DNA of 64,000 nt, from contig NZ_CAKMSJ010000001.1 in assembly GCF_928381505.1 (NCBI RefSeq), positions 1 to 64,000 on the forward strand, given 5' to 3'. Source of the stretch: Rothia endophytica (GTDB lineage Bacteria > Actinomycetota > Actinomycetes > Actinomycetales > Micrococcaceae). Positions 17,513 to 25,311 of this stretch are shown in pieces. Below the pieces are notes generated by a model. The model searched no databases. It was given only the letters and a program-made list of their open reading frames with translations, and was not told the DNA's origin. The translations under genes and the position numbers were made by a program. Within the stretch, counting starts at the first letter, position 1. Each line of letters opens with the position of its first letter.

Positions 17513-18112
17513 GTGGATCAGCGAAAAATTCGTCTTGTAGCCGTTGGCGATGATCTGCTCGCAGGCGTCGGGGATCCCCGCACCCTCGGGTGGTTCGGTC
17601 GAGTCATGGCGCGCACCCCTCAGACCTCAGCTTCGATTGCTGCTTACAATCTGGCTGCTCCTGGTGAAGGTAGCGAGATGCTCAACAACCGCTGGTTTGA
17701 AGAGGCATCTCGTCGTTTCGCGCAGGGGCATGAAAACCGTCTGGTCATTGCGCCTTCTAGCTATGACATTGATTTGGGTATGACCAGTGCCCGCTCACGC
17801 CTCAACCTTGCCAACATGGTGGATATGGCATCCCAGAATAACATCAAGGTTCTTGTTGTGGGCCCGCCCCCCACACTCGATGCAGAGCGTAACCGCAAAA
17901 TTGCTGACCTTTCAGCAGCTTACGCGGATGTGGTTACCCGCCGTAATCATGTCTACGTTGATACCTTCAACCCGCTTCTGCATCACGAGCAGTGGCGCAA
18001 CGATCTAGCCGCTAATGACGGGCGCCCTGGCCAGTCGGGCTACGGCCTCATCGCATGGCTGGTGTTGCACCGCGGCTGGTACAACTGGTTGCAGATTTCA
18101 GAACCTGTTTAA
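17513..18112 (+). CDS. SGNH/GDSL-fold protein lacking the canonical catalytic residues
   Basis: About 199 residues with the overall layout of an SGNH hydrolase: block I VAVGDDLLAGVGDPRTLGW, a block III-like strand LVIAPSSYDIDLG, a VLVVGPPP strand, and a block V-like DGRPGQSGYG. In active enzymes block I is GDSL, block III ends in N-D, and block V is D-x-x-H. Here the Ser is Asp, the Asn is Tyr, and the His is missing. It may therefore bind rather than hydrolyse, or use different chemistry. The frame opens at 17408, but GTG 17513, preceded by AGAAAGA, starts right before the first conserved strand. No signal peptide is seen, so it is probably cytosolic. Confidence 0.75.
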   Translation: MDQRKIRLVAVGDDLLAGVGDPRTLGWFGRVMARTPQTSASIAAYNLAAPGEGSEMLNNRWFEEASRRFAQGHENRLVIAPSSYDIDLGMTSARSRLNLANMVDMASQNNIKVLVVGPPPTLDAERNRKIADLSAAYADVVTRRNHVYVDTFNPLLHHEQWRNDLAANDGRPGQSGYGLIAWLVLHRGWYNWLQISEPV

Positions 18113-18283
18113 ACACTGGATTCAGGCACTCCTTTCGCCCAGCTCACGTTCCCAACCATGCTCGTGAGAATGCAAAGCGTGCCAAGATATGCGAGAATAG
18201 GCAGAAGTGCCATTTAATGGTGCTACCGACCATTAGCTGCACTACTCCGGTACTGCAGTTTGACCTTTATCAAGGAGGCTCAT

Positions 18284-18358
18284 ATGAGCAAGCGCGGTCG
18301 TAAGCGTAAGGATCGCCGTAAGAACGGCGCGAACCACGGTAAGCGCCCTAATTCATAA
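18284..18358 (+). CDS. Ribosomal protein bL37 (24 residues)
   Basis: This very short gene encodes MSKRGRKRKDRRKNGANHGK followed by RPNS: 24 residues, about half of them Lys or Arg. It matches the mycobacterial large-subunit protein bL37 in length and pattern (KRGRKx(R/K)DR...ANHGKRPN). The RBS AAGGAGG is ideally spaced from the ATG. A perfect hairpin (TAATGGT/ACCATTA, 18215-18235) lies in the upstream region and could be part of the leader. It ends at a UUCG terminator shared with the convergent rsrA. Genes this small are easily missed by automatic annotation. Confidence 0.9.
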   Translation: MSKRGRKRKDRRKNGANHGKRPNS

Positions 18359-18364
18359 GGCTAA

Positions 18365-18398
18365 AAAGAGGGCCCTCACTTCGGTGAGGGCCCTCTTT
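18365..18398. terminator. Bidirectional terminator between bL37 and rsrA
   Basis: AAAGAGGGCCCTCAC and its complement form a perfect 15-bp stem capped by a C(TTCG)G tetraloop. T-runs are read in both directions (TTT on plus, TTTTT on minus). Confidence 0.93.
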
Positions 18399-18422
18399 CA
18401 TGGGCAAATTTACCTCATGCGG

Positions 18423-18707
18423 CTAAGCACTAGGGCTTTCGTGGTGACCTTCAGCGTGAAGCTCATCTATGCGAGCCCGGATTTTAGAGGTGAGGCTGGT
18501 GGGGGCTGTCTCAGTGCAGGTTCGGCGTATCGCTTGCCGGATGATGCACTCAAGATCATATTCTTTAGCGCAGTGACTACATTCCGCCAGGTGTGCTTGC
18601 AGTTCTTCTAAATCCTGGCAGCTGATGGGGTCATCAAGGTATTCGTAAATACTGGCGAGTCGTTCAGCGCAAGGCTTGTCTGCGGTGTTGGTGCGGGTCT
18701 CATTCAT
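18423..18707 (-). CDS. rsrA: Zinc-binding redox-sensing anti-sigma factor (RsrA/RshA)
   Basis: A 94-residue ZAS-family anti-sigma factor. Cys13 and the H39-x3-C43-x2-C46 motif (HLAECSHC) give the four zinc/thiol ligands of RsrA-type proteins. In the reduced, zinc-bound form it holds SigH/SigR; disulfide stress releases the sigma factor (family knowledge). It lies 25 bases downstream of the sigma gene in the same unit, the standard arrangement. Length and cysteine spacing agree with Streptomyces RsrA and mycobacterial RshA. Confidence 0.93.
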   Translation of the reverse strand: MNETRTNTADKPCAERLASIYEYLDDPISCQDLEELQAHLAECSHCAKEYDLECIIRQAIRRTCTETAPTSLTSKIRARIDELHAEGHHESPSA

Positions 18708-18732
18708 TTGACGCTCCTTTCCTTAGTCTTAT

Positions 18733-19368
18733 TTAGATACCGGTGATACCGCGGTCAGTGGCGTAGTCGGACAATAAATCTCGTAGGAGCTTACGCCCCC
18801 GGTGAAGCCTGGACATCACCGTTCCGATAGGGGTGTCCATGATCTCTGAGATTTCCTTATAGGAGAACCCTTCAACATCTGAGTAGTAGACTGCCATGCG
18901 GAAATCCTCTGGGATGGCTTGCAGGGCCTCTTTGATATTGGAGTCAGGTAAATGAGACAGGGCCTCTGTTTCGGCTGATTCTAGGCCCTTGGAATCGTGT
19001 GCTCCGGCTTGAGCCAATTGCCAATCTTCTACAGTGTCAGTATTCGCTTGCTGCGGTTCACGTTGCCGCTTGCGGTAGACATTGATGTAGGTATTCGTCA
19101 GAATGCGGTAAAGCCAGGCTTTCAAGTTGGTCCCGGGCTTGTACTGATGAAAGGCTGAAAAGGCTTTCATATAGGCCTCTTGTACCAGGTCTTCAGCATC
19201 CGCGGGGTTGCGGGCCATGCGCAGTGCTGCAGCGTAGAGCTGGTCTACGTACTGCAATGCTTCGCGCTCAAAACGTAGCTTTCGTTCAGCGTCGGTTTCC
19301 GGTGCGCCGCTGGAGGCACCTTCCGCAGCTTCAGGTCTGCCTGCCACGGGTGAGGTTGTGGTGGTCAT
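18733..19368 (-). CDS. sigH: ECF sigma factor of the thiol-oxidative stress response (SigH/SigR)
   Basis: A 211-residue group IV sigma factor. Region 2 is visible as [23 protein letters not shown] with the -10 recognition helix [20 protein letters not shown] (about residues 50-100). Region 4 is the helix-turn-helix [20 protein letters not shown] near residue 170. The first 35 residues are a flexible N-terminal extension. Together with rsrA downstream it forms the redox switch controlling thioredoxin, mycothiol and protein-quality genes in actinobacteria. Autoregulation is usual for the family; an imperfect match to its promoter lies at 19446-19473. Confidence 0.93.
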   Translation of the reverse strand: MTTTTSPVAGRPEAAEGASSGAPETDAERKLRFEREALQYVDQLYAAALRMARNPADAEDLVQEAYMKAFSAFHQYKPGTNLKAWLYRILTNTYINVYRKRQREPQQANTDTVEDWQLAQAGAHDSKGLESAETEALSHLPDSNIKEALQAIPEDFRMAVYYSDVEGFSYKEISEIMDTPIGTVMSRLHRGRKLLRDLLSDYATDRGITGI

Positions 19369-19445
19369 TGCCCTCCAATTGTCTTCTTTCGCTGATTTTC
19401 AACTCTACCGGTGAGGACGTTGTGGCACGAACGTCCTATCAGGTT

Positions 19446-19473
19446 CAAGGGACTGCAGATAGCTTTTATTCCC
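19446..19473 (-). promoter_or_regulatory. Possible SigH-dependent promoter of sigH
   Basis: On the minus strand GGGAAT is followed after 18 bases by CTT, one mismatch from the SigR/SigH GGGAAT-N18-GTT pattern. It lies about 80 bases before the sigH start. The -10 mismatch keeps this tentative. Confidence 0.35.
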
Positions 19474-19601
19474 AGACGCTGTTTTTTCAGTAGATGTTTT
19501 GCAGAGCGCACCGGTGAGATGTATTTATTATGTAAGCTTAGTGATAGGTAGAAACTGCCGATTCCCGCGCGAGGGAAAAGCATCCCAATGAGGAGGAACT
19601 C

Positions 19602-20135
19602 ATGTCACTGGTACGCCGTTTGGCTCGCCCTATGTTGGCTTCAAGCTTTATTGTTTCAGGGGTAGAACGTTTGCGTGACCCAGATTCAACTAAGCACCTG
19701 TCCAAGGCAATCGGCCTAGCGAGCAAGGCCGCACCTCAGCTTCGTGCACTTGAAGGTCAGGAGAAGCTGGTCGGTCAGGCTTTAGCAGGTTCACAGGTTG
19801 CTGCTGGCACCCTATTTGCTCTCGGTAAGCTACCGCGTTTCTCATCGACTGTCCTGCTCGTTACTGGCGCGATCAATGCCTACGTTGAGCACCAGGCTTC
19901 TGAGGCTCAGACTGCAGAGCAAAAGTCAGCCCGCCGCCAGTCAACCGTCCGTAACGCATCGCTGCTGGGTGCTGTAGCTATCGCTTCAGTAGACACCGAT
20001 GGTAACCCCTCGCTTGCCTGGCGTGCGAACAAGCTAGGTCAGCAGGTAGCTAAGAAATCATCGCAGCTGGCTGGTGACGTTAAGGATGCCAGCAACGATG
20101 CCCATAAGAAGGTTGAGAGCCTCTTTGCCTCCTAA
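19602..20135 (+). CDS. DoxX-family membrane protein
   Basis: A 177-residue protein with a DoxX-like start (RRLARPMLASSFIVSGVERLRDP) and hydrophobic helices near residues 60-95 (AGSQVAAGTLFALGKLPRFSS onward) and 115-130. The C-terminal third is charged and helical. DoxX proteins are small membrane proteins; in mycobacteria one forms a membrane-associated oxidoreductase complex. A link to thiol-stress control is suggested by the divergent sigH-rsrA pair. The ATG follows GAGGAGGAACTC. A terminator separates it from aroA. Confidence 0.8.
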   Translation: MSLVRRLARPMLASSFIVSGVERLRDPDSTKHLSKAIGLASKAAPQLRALEGQEKLVGQALAGSQVAAGTLFALGKLPRFSSTVLLVTGAINAYVEHQASEAQTAEQKSARRQSTVRNASLLGAVAIASVDTDGNPSLAWRANKLGQQVAKKSSQLAGDVKDASNDAHKKVESLFAS

Positions 20136-20166
20136 CGAAGGCTCATCTAGGCGTTCATAGTTCGAG

Positions 20167-20196
20167 AAACCCCGTACCCTATCGGTGCGGGGTTTT
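20167..20196 (+). terminator. Terminator after the DoxX gene
   Basis: AAACCCCGTACC and GGTGCGGGGTTT pair around CTATC and end in TTTT. Confidence 0.88.
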
Positions 20197-20235
20197 CGGC
20201 TGTCTATCGAGGGGCTCTAAAATGGTGAGTACACT

Positions 20236-21627
20236 GTGAAACGAAGTAGAACGGAAGCAGGTATTGGCGTAGTGAGCGTGAATAATTCAGCGATGGCATC
20301 TGGCAACTGGGAGGCACCAACTCTGAGTGGAGCCGCAGGTACCTCAGCTCTGGTGGAGATTCCGGGATCTAAGTCCCTGACCAATCGCTATCTACTTCTA
20401 GCCGCTCTAGCTGAAACCCCTTCCTTGATTCACGCGCCCCTGCATTCTCGGGATTCTCAGCTCATGGTCCAAGCTCTTACCCAGCTTGGTGCCAGATTCG
20501 AAGAGATTCCAACAAACTCCCCTTTTGGGCCTGATCTTAGGGTTCACCCCATTGATTTTTCGGCTCCTGAACGCTCGGTTTCAATTGATGTTGGTCTGGC
20601 AGGAACCGTGATGCGGTTCGTTCCACCGGTTGCGGCTCTGCTTTCAGGCTCTTTTGCTTTCGATGGGGACCCCCATGCCCGTCAGCGTCCTATGGGCCCC
20701 GTTATCGATTCGCTTCGTGCCCTGGGTGTCCAGGTGGAAGATGCCGGTTTAGGTGCACTTCCTTTTACCGTTGTCAGTGATGGTTCGATTGTTGCCAGCG
20801 AGCTAGAAATCGATGCTTCCGCTTCATCTCAGTTTGCTTCAGCCGTCCTGCTAGCTGCCTGCCGTTTTGAAAACGGCCTGACTCTTCGCCATATAGGCTC
20901 ACCTATTCCTTCCATGCCGCACGTCGAAATGACTCTCGAGACCATGCGCCAGGTGGGCATTGACGTTTCTTACGATGGCCAGAACACCTGGCAGGTTGCA
21001 GCCTCCCGGTTCCCTGGCTTTGAGGTGACGATAGAACCCGACCTCTCAAATGCTGGCCCCTTCCTGGCAGCTGCCGTAGTCACCGGTAATACCGTTGTCA
21101 TTCCCCGCTGGCCGCAAGAAACAACTCAGGGCGGTAATCACTGGCTTGAGATTCTCCCGGCCTTCGGTGCCGCTGTAACCCTTGCGGATAGTGAGCTAAC
21201 CGTAACTGGCCCTGCTGCGGGAGCCTCCTCCCAGTACCCCGGCCTGACACGGGATTTATCAGAAGCCGGCGAATTAGCGCCGACCGTTGCCGCTATCTGC
21301 GCCCTAGCCAGCACCCCCAGCGTCCTTTCGGGTATTGCCCACCTTCGAGGCCACGAGACAGATCGGTTAGCCGCTCTTACCCAAGAGATTAATAGGCTTG
21401 GCGGTCAGGCTCAAGAAACTGCTGACGGCATTCGCATTGAGGCACCGGTGCAGCACGGTGATTTCTTCAGAACCTACGATGACCACCGTATGGCGACTGC
21501 AGCAGCCGTTATCGGGCTGCAGGTTCCCGGCGTCGTGGTGGAAAATGTAGAGACCACAGCCAAGACCCTACCGGGGTTTACCGGTTTATGGCAGAACATG
21601 CTGGACCAGTGGAAGGAGGCTCAGTAA
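20236..21627 (+). CDS. aroA: 3-phosphoshikimate 1-carboxyvinyltransferase (EPSP synthase)
   Basis: This cytosolic shikimate-pathway enzyme joins phosphoenolpyruvate to shikimate 3-phosphate. Visible signatures are PGSKSLTNRYLLLAALA near residue 37, GLAGTVMRFVPPVAALLSG near 120, RQRPMGPVIDSLRALG near 150, and DHRMATAAAVIGL near 415. The 463-residue length includes roughly 30 residues of N-terminal extension from the GTG at 20236. Internal starts at GTG 20272 or ATG 20293 are possible, and none has a strong Shine-Dalgarno. It is first in the aroA-rsgA-hisN operon: its TAA overlaps the rsgA ATG by one base. Confidence 0.94.
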   Translation: MKRSRTEAGIGVVSVNNSAMASGNWEAPTLSGAAGTSALVEIPGSKSLTNRYLLLAALAETPSLIHAPLHSRDSQLMVQALTQLGARFEEIPTNSPFGPDLRVHPIDFSAPERSVSIDVGLAGTVMRFVPPVAALLSGSFAFDGDPHARQRPMGPVIDSLRALGVQVEDAGLGALPFTVVSDGSIVASELEIDASASSQFASAVLLAACRFENGLTLRHIGSPIPSMPHVEMTLETMRQVGIDVSYDGQNTWQVAASRFPGFEVTIEPDLSNAGPFLAAAVVTGNTVVIPRWPQETTQGGNHWLEILPAFGAAVTLADSELTVTGPAAGASSQYPGLTRDLSEAGELAPTVAAICALASTPSVLSGIAHLRGHETDRLAALTQEINRLGGQAQETADGIRIEAPVQHGDFFRTYDDHRMATAAAVIGLQVPGVVVENVETTAKTLPGFTGLWQNMLDQWKEAQ

Positions 21628-22715
21628 TGCGCCGTCACTGGGATGAAAGCGATGTCAAGATTCGCCCCAACAAAAAAGGCTCACGCCCCCGTACCAAGGA
21701 TCGCCCTGCCTATAAAGAGGCCACCATTGGCAGAATTATTACCGTGGACCGGGGCCGCTACACAGCGGTAGTAGATGAAGGAACCGATCAGGAACGCGCA
21801 GTCACAGCAGTCCGCGCTAAGGAACTGCGCCGCTCCCCCATCGTTGCTGGAGACAAGGTGGGGCTTGTAGGCGATATCAGCGGCAAACCCGATACACTGG
21901 CCCGTCTCATCCGCATCGAAGAACGCGCCAACCTCCTTCGCCGAAGTGCCGACGATACCGATCCGGTCGAGCGTGTTGTAGTTGCCAACGCTGACTACCT
22001 AGTTATCGTGGTAGCCGCCGAAAACCCTGAACCGCGCACAGGGTTCATCGACCGGTCCCTGGTAGCTGCCTTTGATGCCGGTCTTAAGCCCATTCTCTGT
22101 ATCACCAAAACCGATCTTAAGCACCCCCAGTGGTTGCTGGATTACTACCGGGATGTTGACCTGACCATCCTGCTCTCCAAGGCAGCGGACGGCAGGGCAC
22201 CCAGTGAACAGGGCTCCGAGGGGCTAGATGTGTCTCTGGTTGAACAGCTCCACACCATTTTGGACGGGTCAGTCTCGGTGCTTCTGGGCCACTCAGGTGT
22301 GGGTAAATCAACCCTCGTCAATGCGCTGACCGGCGCTGAGCGAGCCACGGGGCACGTCAACGCGGTGACGGGTAGAGGCCGGCATACGTCCTCTTCAGCT
22401 CTGGCTCTGCAGCCCCGAGACAGTAAAGCCGGTACCTGGATTATTGATACCCCCGGAATCCGTTCCTTCGGGCTGGCTCACGTACCCGTTGAAAACCTGG
22501 TATCAGCTTTTACCGACCTAGCTCCCGGCGCGTTAGACTGCTCCAAGGGCTGTACTCACTCTCTTACCGCCCCTAACTGTGGCCTTCAAGCCTACGTGGA
22601 GGCAGGTCTCGCCGGAGAAGCCGGCACAGAACGTCTCGAATCGCTCCGCAAACTGCTACGGGTAGATGAGCAAGAAGGCGATACCGAAAAAGAACTTGGC
22701 AATTTAGAACACTAA
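21627..22715 (+). CDS. rsgA: Ribosome small-subunit-dependent GTPase RsgA
   Basis: A 362-residue circularly permuted GTPase that assists late 30S assembly. An N-terminal OB fold (about residues 35-115) is followed by the permuted G domain. G4 (ITKTD, about residue 160) precedes G1 (GHSGVGKST, about 221) and G3 (DTPGIRSFG, about 275), the hallmark of this family. The C-terminal zinc site is CSKGCTHS...NC. The ATG at 21627 overlaps the aroA stop (TAATG) and has AAGGAGG at ideal spacing, so the in-frame GTG upstream at 21588 is rejected. Confidence 0.95.
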   Translation: MRRHWDESDVKIRPNKKGSRPRTKDRPAYKEATIGRIITVDRGRYTAVVDEGTDQERAVTAVRAKELRRSPIVAGDKVGLVGDISGKPDTLARLIRIEERANLLRRSADDTDPVERVVVANADYLVIVVAAENPEPRTGFIDRSLVAAFDAGLKPILCITKTDLKHPQWLLDYYRDVDLTILLSKAADGRAPSEQGSEGLDVSLVEQLHTILDGSVSVLLGHSGVGKSTLVNALTGAERATGHVNAVTGRGRHTSSSALALQPRDSKAGTWIIDTPGIRSFGLAHVPVENLVSAFTDLAPGALDCSKGCTHSLTAPNCGLQAYVEAGLAGEAGTERLESLRKLLRVDEQEGDTEKELGNLEH

Positions 22716-22724
22716 CGAGCAACT

Positions 22725-23525
22725 ATGAATACTAACCACACCGATGACCTGCGCCTGGCGCACATTATGGCGGATACCGTTGACCGGCTGACCCTGACTA
22801 AATTCAACGCCCATGATTTTACAGTTGAGACCAAGCCAGACCTCACCCCCGTCACAGACGCTGACCGTGAAGCAGAACAGCTCATCCGCTCTCAGCTCTC
22901 ACGGGTGCGCACCCGTGACTCGGTATTAGGCGAAGAATTTGGTTCCACCGGCACTTCCCCTCGTCAGTGGGTTATCGATCCTATTGACGGAACCAAAAAC
23001 TTTGTACGCGGCGTCCCGGTCTGGGCTACCCTCATTGCTCTGTTGGAGCACGGCAAACCGGTGGTAGGTGTGGTTTCCGCACCGGCATTGCAACGACGCT
23101 GGTGGGCTGCAGAGGGCACGGGTGCCTATACCGGCCGCTCACTTGCCAAGGCAAAACGTATCAGCGTTTCAGCGGTTAACCGGCTAGAGGACGCTTCTTT
23201 TTCTTATTCATCGCTCAGCGGCTGGAAAGAACTGGGTCTGCGGGACAGCTTGATCGACCTTACCGATAAGGTATGGCGGACGCGTGCCTACGGTGACTTC
23301 TGGTCCTACTGCATGGTCGCTGAAGGTTCCGTTGACTTCGCTGCTGAACCAGAGCTAAACCTTCACGATATGGCTGCTCTTGTGCCCATTATCAAAGAGG
23401 CAGGCGGAACCTTCACCTCTCTAGCAGGAGTAGACGGCCCCCACGGAGGTAACGCCCTTGCCTCCAATGGAAAACTTCACCAGGACGTTCTGAACTACCT
23501 AGGAACCGAAAAAACCATTGCTTAA
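22725..23525 (+). CDS. hisN: Histidinol-phosphatase, inositol monophosphatase family
   Basis: A 266-residue Mg2+-dependent phosphatase. The metal ligands appear as GEEFG near residue 65 and DPIDGTKNF near 85, and the third aspartate is in LHDMAALVPIIKEAGG near 210. In actinobacteria this family member downstream of aroA-rsgA is annotated as HisN, which dephosphorylates L-histidinol phosphate in histidine synthesis. An inositol-phosphate substrate cannot be excluded from sequence alone. It starts 9 bases after rsgA and ends at a strong terminator. Confidence 0.88.
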   Translation: MNTNHTDDLRLAHIMADTVDRLTLTKFNAHDFTVETKPDLTPVTDADREAEQLIRSQLSRVRTRDSVLGEEFGSTGTSPRQWVIDPIDGTKNFVRGVPVWATLIALLEHGKPVVGVVSAPALQRRWWAAEGTGAYTGRSLAKAKRISVSAVNRLEDASFSYSSLSGWKELGLRDSLIDLTDKVWRTRAYGDFWSYCMVAEGSVDFAAEPELNLHDMAALVPIIKEAGGTFTSLAGVDGPHGGNALASNGKLHQDVLNYLGTEKTIA

Positions 23526-23530
23526 AGAAC

Positions 23531-23560
23531 ACTGCCGGGGCAACTTGCCCCGGCAGTTTC
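23531..23560. terminator. Terminator of the aroA-rsgA-hisN operon
   Basis: ACTGCCGGGGC and GCCCCGGCAGT pair perfectly around AACTT and are followed by TTCTTT on the plus strand. It sits between convergent genes. Confidence 0.88.
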
Positions 23561-23564
23561 TTTA

Positions 23565-24095
23565 TTAAGAATTCTCAGCGACGCATTCTGCGATTGCCTC
23601 TTCATTACCAGAATATAAGACCTCGCAGTTAGCTTGCTCGGCGACGCTCATGAACCAAGAGGTCACCAGCAGCATGCCAATAGCTAGGGGAACACAAAGA
23701 GCTCCGGCGATGATACCGCCCCAGGCCATTCCGCTTGTTCTGCCGGTGAACTGTGTTCTTTGACCGGCGGACTTTTGCCGCAGGGCTACAATTCCAAGAA
23801 CTAGTGCTGTGACTGCGGGAATCATAGCCAGTAGTGCCAAGCCGCCGGCAAGAAAAACCGTCATATAGGCGGCAGCGGCGCACATGACTGACATAAATGC
23901 GGTGAAGTAAGCGCGCCCGCGCTTATCGCGGGTTACTTGGCCGTAGGGGCGGCGGTAGGCTACTGGAACACGGTAGGCTTCGGGTTCGCCGGGGGTCGAA
24001 AGATCATAGGGGGCAGCCTGTGGTGGCCCAGAGTAAGGCTGAACGCCGGGCGCTCCAGCCATGGGCGCTCTCGGTGGCTGCTGAATCTGGGTCAC
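23565..24095 (-). CDS. DUF4190-type small membrane protein
   Basis: A 176-residue protein with a Pro/Gln/Ala-rich cytosolic N-terminus (about 60 residues), hydrophobic segments at about residues 68-110 and 125-150, and a short extracytoplasmic tail with two cysteines (CEVLY, ECVAENS). This DUF4190-like layout recurs in the protein at 25312-25914, including the small acidic Cys-containing tail. No enzymatic motif is present and the function is unknown. It is convergent with hisN. Confidence 0.8.
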   Translation of the reverse strand: MTQIQQPPRAPMAGAPGVQPYSGPPQAAPYDLSTPGEPEAYRVPVAYRRPYGQVTRDKRGRAYFTAFMSVMCAAAAYMTVFLAGGLALLAMIPAVTALVLGIVALRQKSAGQRTQFTGRTSGMAWGGIIAGALCVPLAIGMLLVTSWFMSVAEQANCEVLYSGNEEAIAECVAENS

Positions 24096-24248
24096 GGCTT
24101 CTCGCTTTCCGCTCTTGTACGTTCTCTAAGTCTCTATAGGCTAGGTTATCAGTTCACTCAAGTACCAGGTGCAAAGCCACCGTGCTCAGCGAGGTGGATA
24201 AGAAAATCTCCGCCAGTAACCCGTGACTCGGCTGATAAACTCAATCTT

Positions 24249-24671
24249 ATGGCGTTCAAACACCCTTCTGACGACCCAGTGTTGAAAACATTTGAACTCG
24301 CTCTAACTGGCGCTAAAACCGAGGATTTGCTCAGCGTCCGATTCGATCGCACCAGCGGTGAACAGGATGCCTACGTTTCTGCATTTGCCGCAGAGGGGGC
24401 TGGTGCCGCGAGGAGTTCTGGGGCACACAAATGTGCTTCGCGGCTCGCCTTTAGGGTTGTGAGCGCTCTCAACGACGACCCGGCAGTAACCAAGGGCATG
24501 ATTTTTAATACGAGGCTCAGAACATTGATTGTTTCTTCCTATCGAATGCTGGCGCACCGAGATGTTTACCCTCCCGAGATGGTCGATGAGGGCACTCGCC
24601 AACTCGTGGATGAGCTCTTGGGCGCTAATTGGCGTGTGTGGGTTCAGGAAGTCGGCGAGGCTGCTAACTAG
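24249..24671 (+). CDS. Hypothetical protein, possibly from a leaderless mRNA
   Basis: A 140-residue soluble protein I do not recognise. It appears largely helical and contains no signal peptide, membrane segment or known motif. The frame extends far upstream of the ATG, but that part is antisense to another gene and implausible. The ATG has no Shine-Dalgarno; instead TAAACT lies 7 bases before it, the position of a -10 for a leaderless transcript, which is common in actinobacteria. A shorter antisense frame overlaps it but looks less protein-like. It lies between two unrelated units. Confidence 0.6.
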   Translation: MAFKHPSDDPVLKTFELALTGAKTEDLLSVRFDRTSGEQDAYVSAFAAEGAGAARSSGAHKCASRLAFRVVSALNDDPAVTKGMIFNTRLRTLIVSSYRMLAHRDVYPPEMVDEGTRQLVDELLGANWRVWVQEVGEAAN

Positions 24672-24728
24672 ATCCACACAGGTTTTTCTGTTCGAGGCTG
24701 TCTGCCTGTCTGTGTATTTTTCGGGCAC

Positions 24729-24764
24729 AAAAATGCCCCCTGCCCCTATATTTCAAGGGACAGG
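24729..24764 (-). terminator. Terminator of ssrA
   Basis: On the minus strand CCTGTCCCT and AGGGGCAGG pair with one G-U pair or mismatch around an A/T-rich loop, followed by GGGCATTTTT. It lies just after the tmRNA 3' end. Confidence 0.75.
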
Positions 24765-24774
24765 AGGCTGTCTG

Positions 24775-25147
24775 TGGAGATGCGGGGAATCGAACCCCGG
24801 TCCGATATGGCGTCAACGGGTCTTCTCCGTGCGCAGTTTGTGAAAGCGGTGTTTTCGGCTACCCTGCTTGCGCAAACACTTACAGGGCCTAACCTATCCA
24901 CATAAAAGTCCCGTTTACTCCTGTGAACAAAGCAAACAGCAGTGGCCTTTTAAACTGATGGTAGGAACTGAGCCAAAGGCATGCTCAGGCTACCAGACTG
25001 CATCGCTGGGTTAATTAGGCAGCGAGTGCGAAGTCAGTGCGCTTAGATTCTGCACTTATTTTTTTGCAGAGGGCGTTAACGAGATAACCCTGCGTCCTCG
25101 GCACGCTTCATCCATTTCAACTCACATCGTCGAAACCGATCATCCCC
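24775..25147 (-). ncRNA. ssrA: Transfer-messenger RNA (tmRNA)
   Basis: This RNA rescues stalled ribosomes and tags the nascent peptide. The 5' end GGGGATG pairs with CATCTCC at the 3' end to form the acceptor stem, and GGTTCGATTCC is the T-arm. The tag frame at 25015-25053 encodes AESKRTDFALAA, then TAA TAA-like stops. The genome does not encode the final CCA after the discriminator A (it reads CAG), so the CCA must be added by nucleotidyltransferase. The length of about 373 bases is normal. smpB, encoding its protein partner, lies about 800 bases upstream on the same strand, separated by one small membrane-protein gene. Confidence 0.96.
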
Positions 25148-25311
25148 ATATTCTTTTATCAAAGAACCCGAATAAAACGTTATCCAGCAGCCTCTCGAGA
25201 TGTACTCGTGTGAAAATGCCAGCCCGTAATTACTCGGATATCCCAGTTTACACTTGCCCTCTACCCGTGTAAAGGTAGAAGGCAAGCGAACCGTCTGAAA
25301 GACCACCTGGG

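Noticed and set aside
24303-24728. A 141-codon minus-strand frame opposite the unknown gene at 24249-24671
   Set aside because: It has no ribosome-binding site, its composition is not protein-like, and it runs into the ssrA terminator. The plus-strand frame looks more like a protein.
24785-24805. A tRNA gene suggested by a T-loop GGTTCGATTCC
   Set aside because: The T-arm belongs to the tmRNA: the matching acceptor strand lies about 370 bases away at its 5' end.
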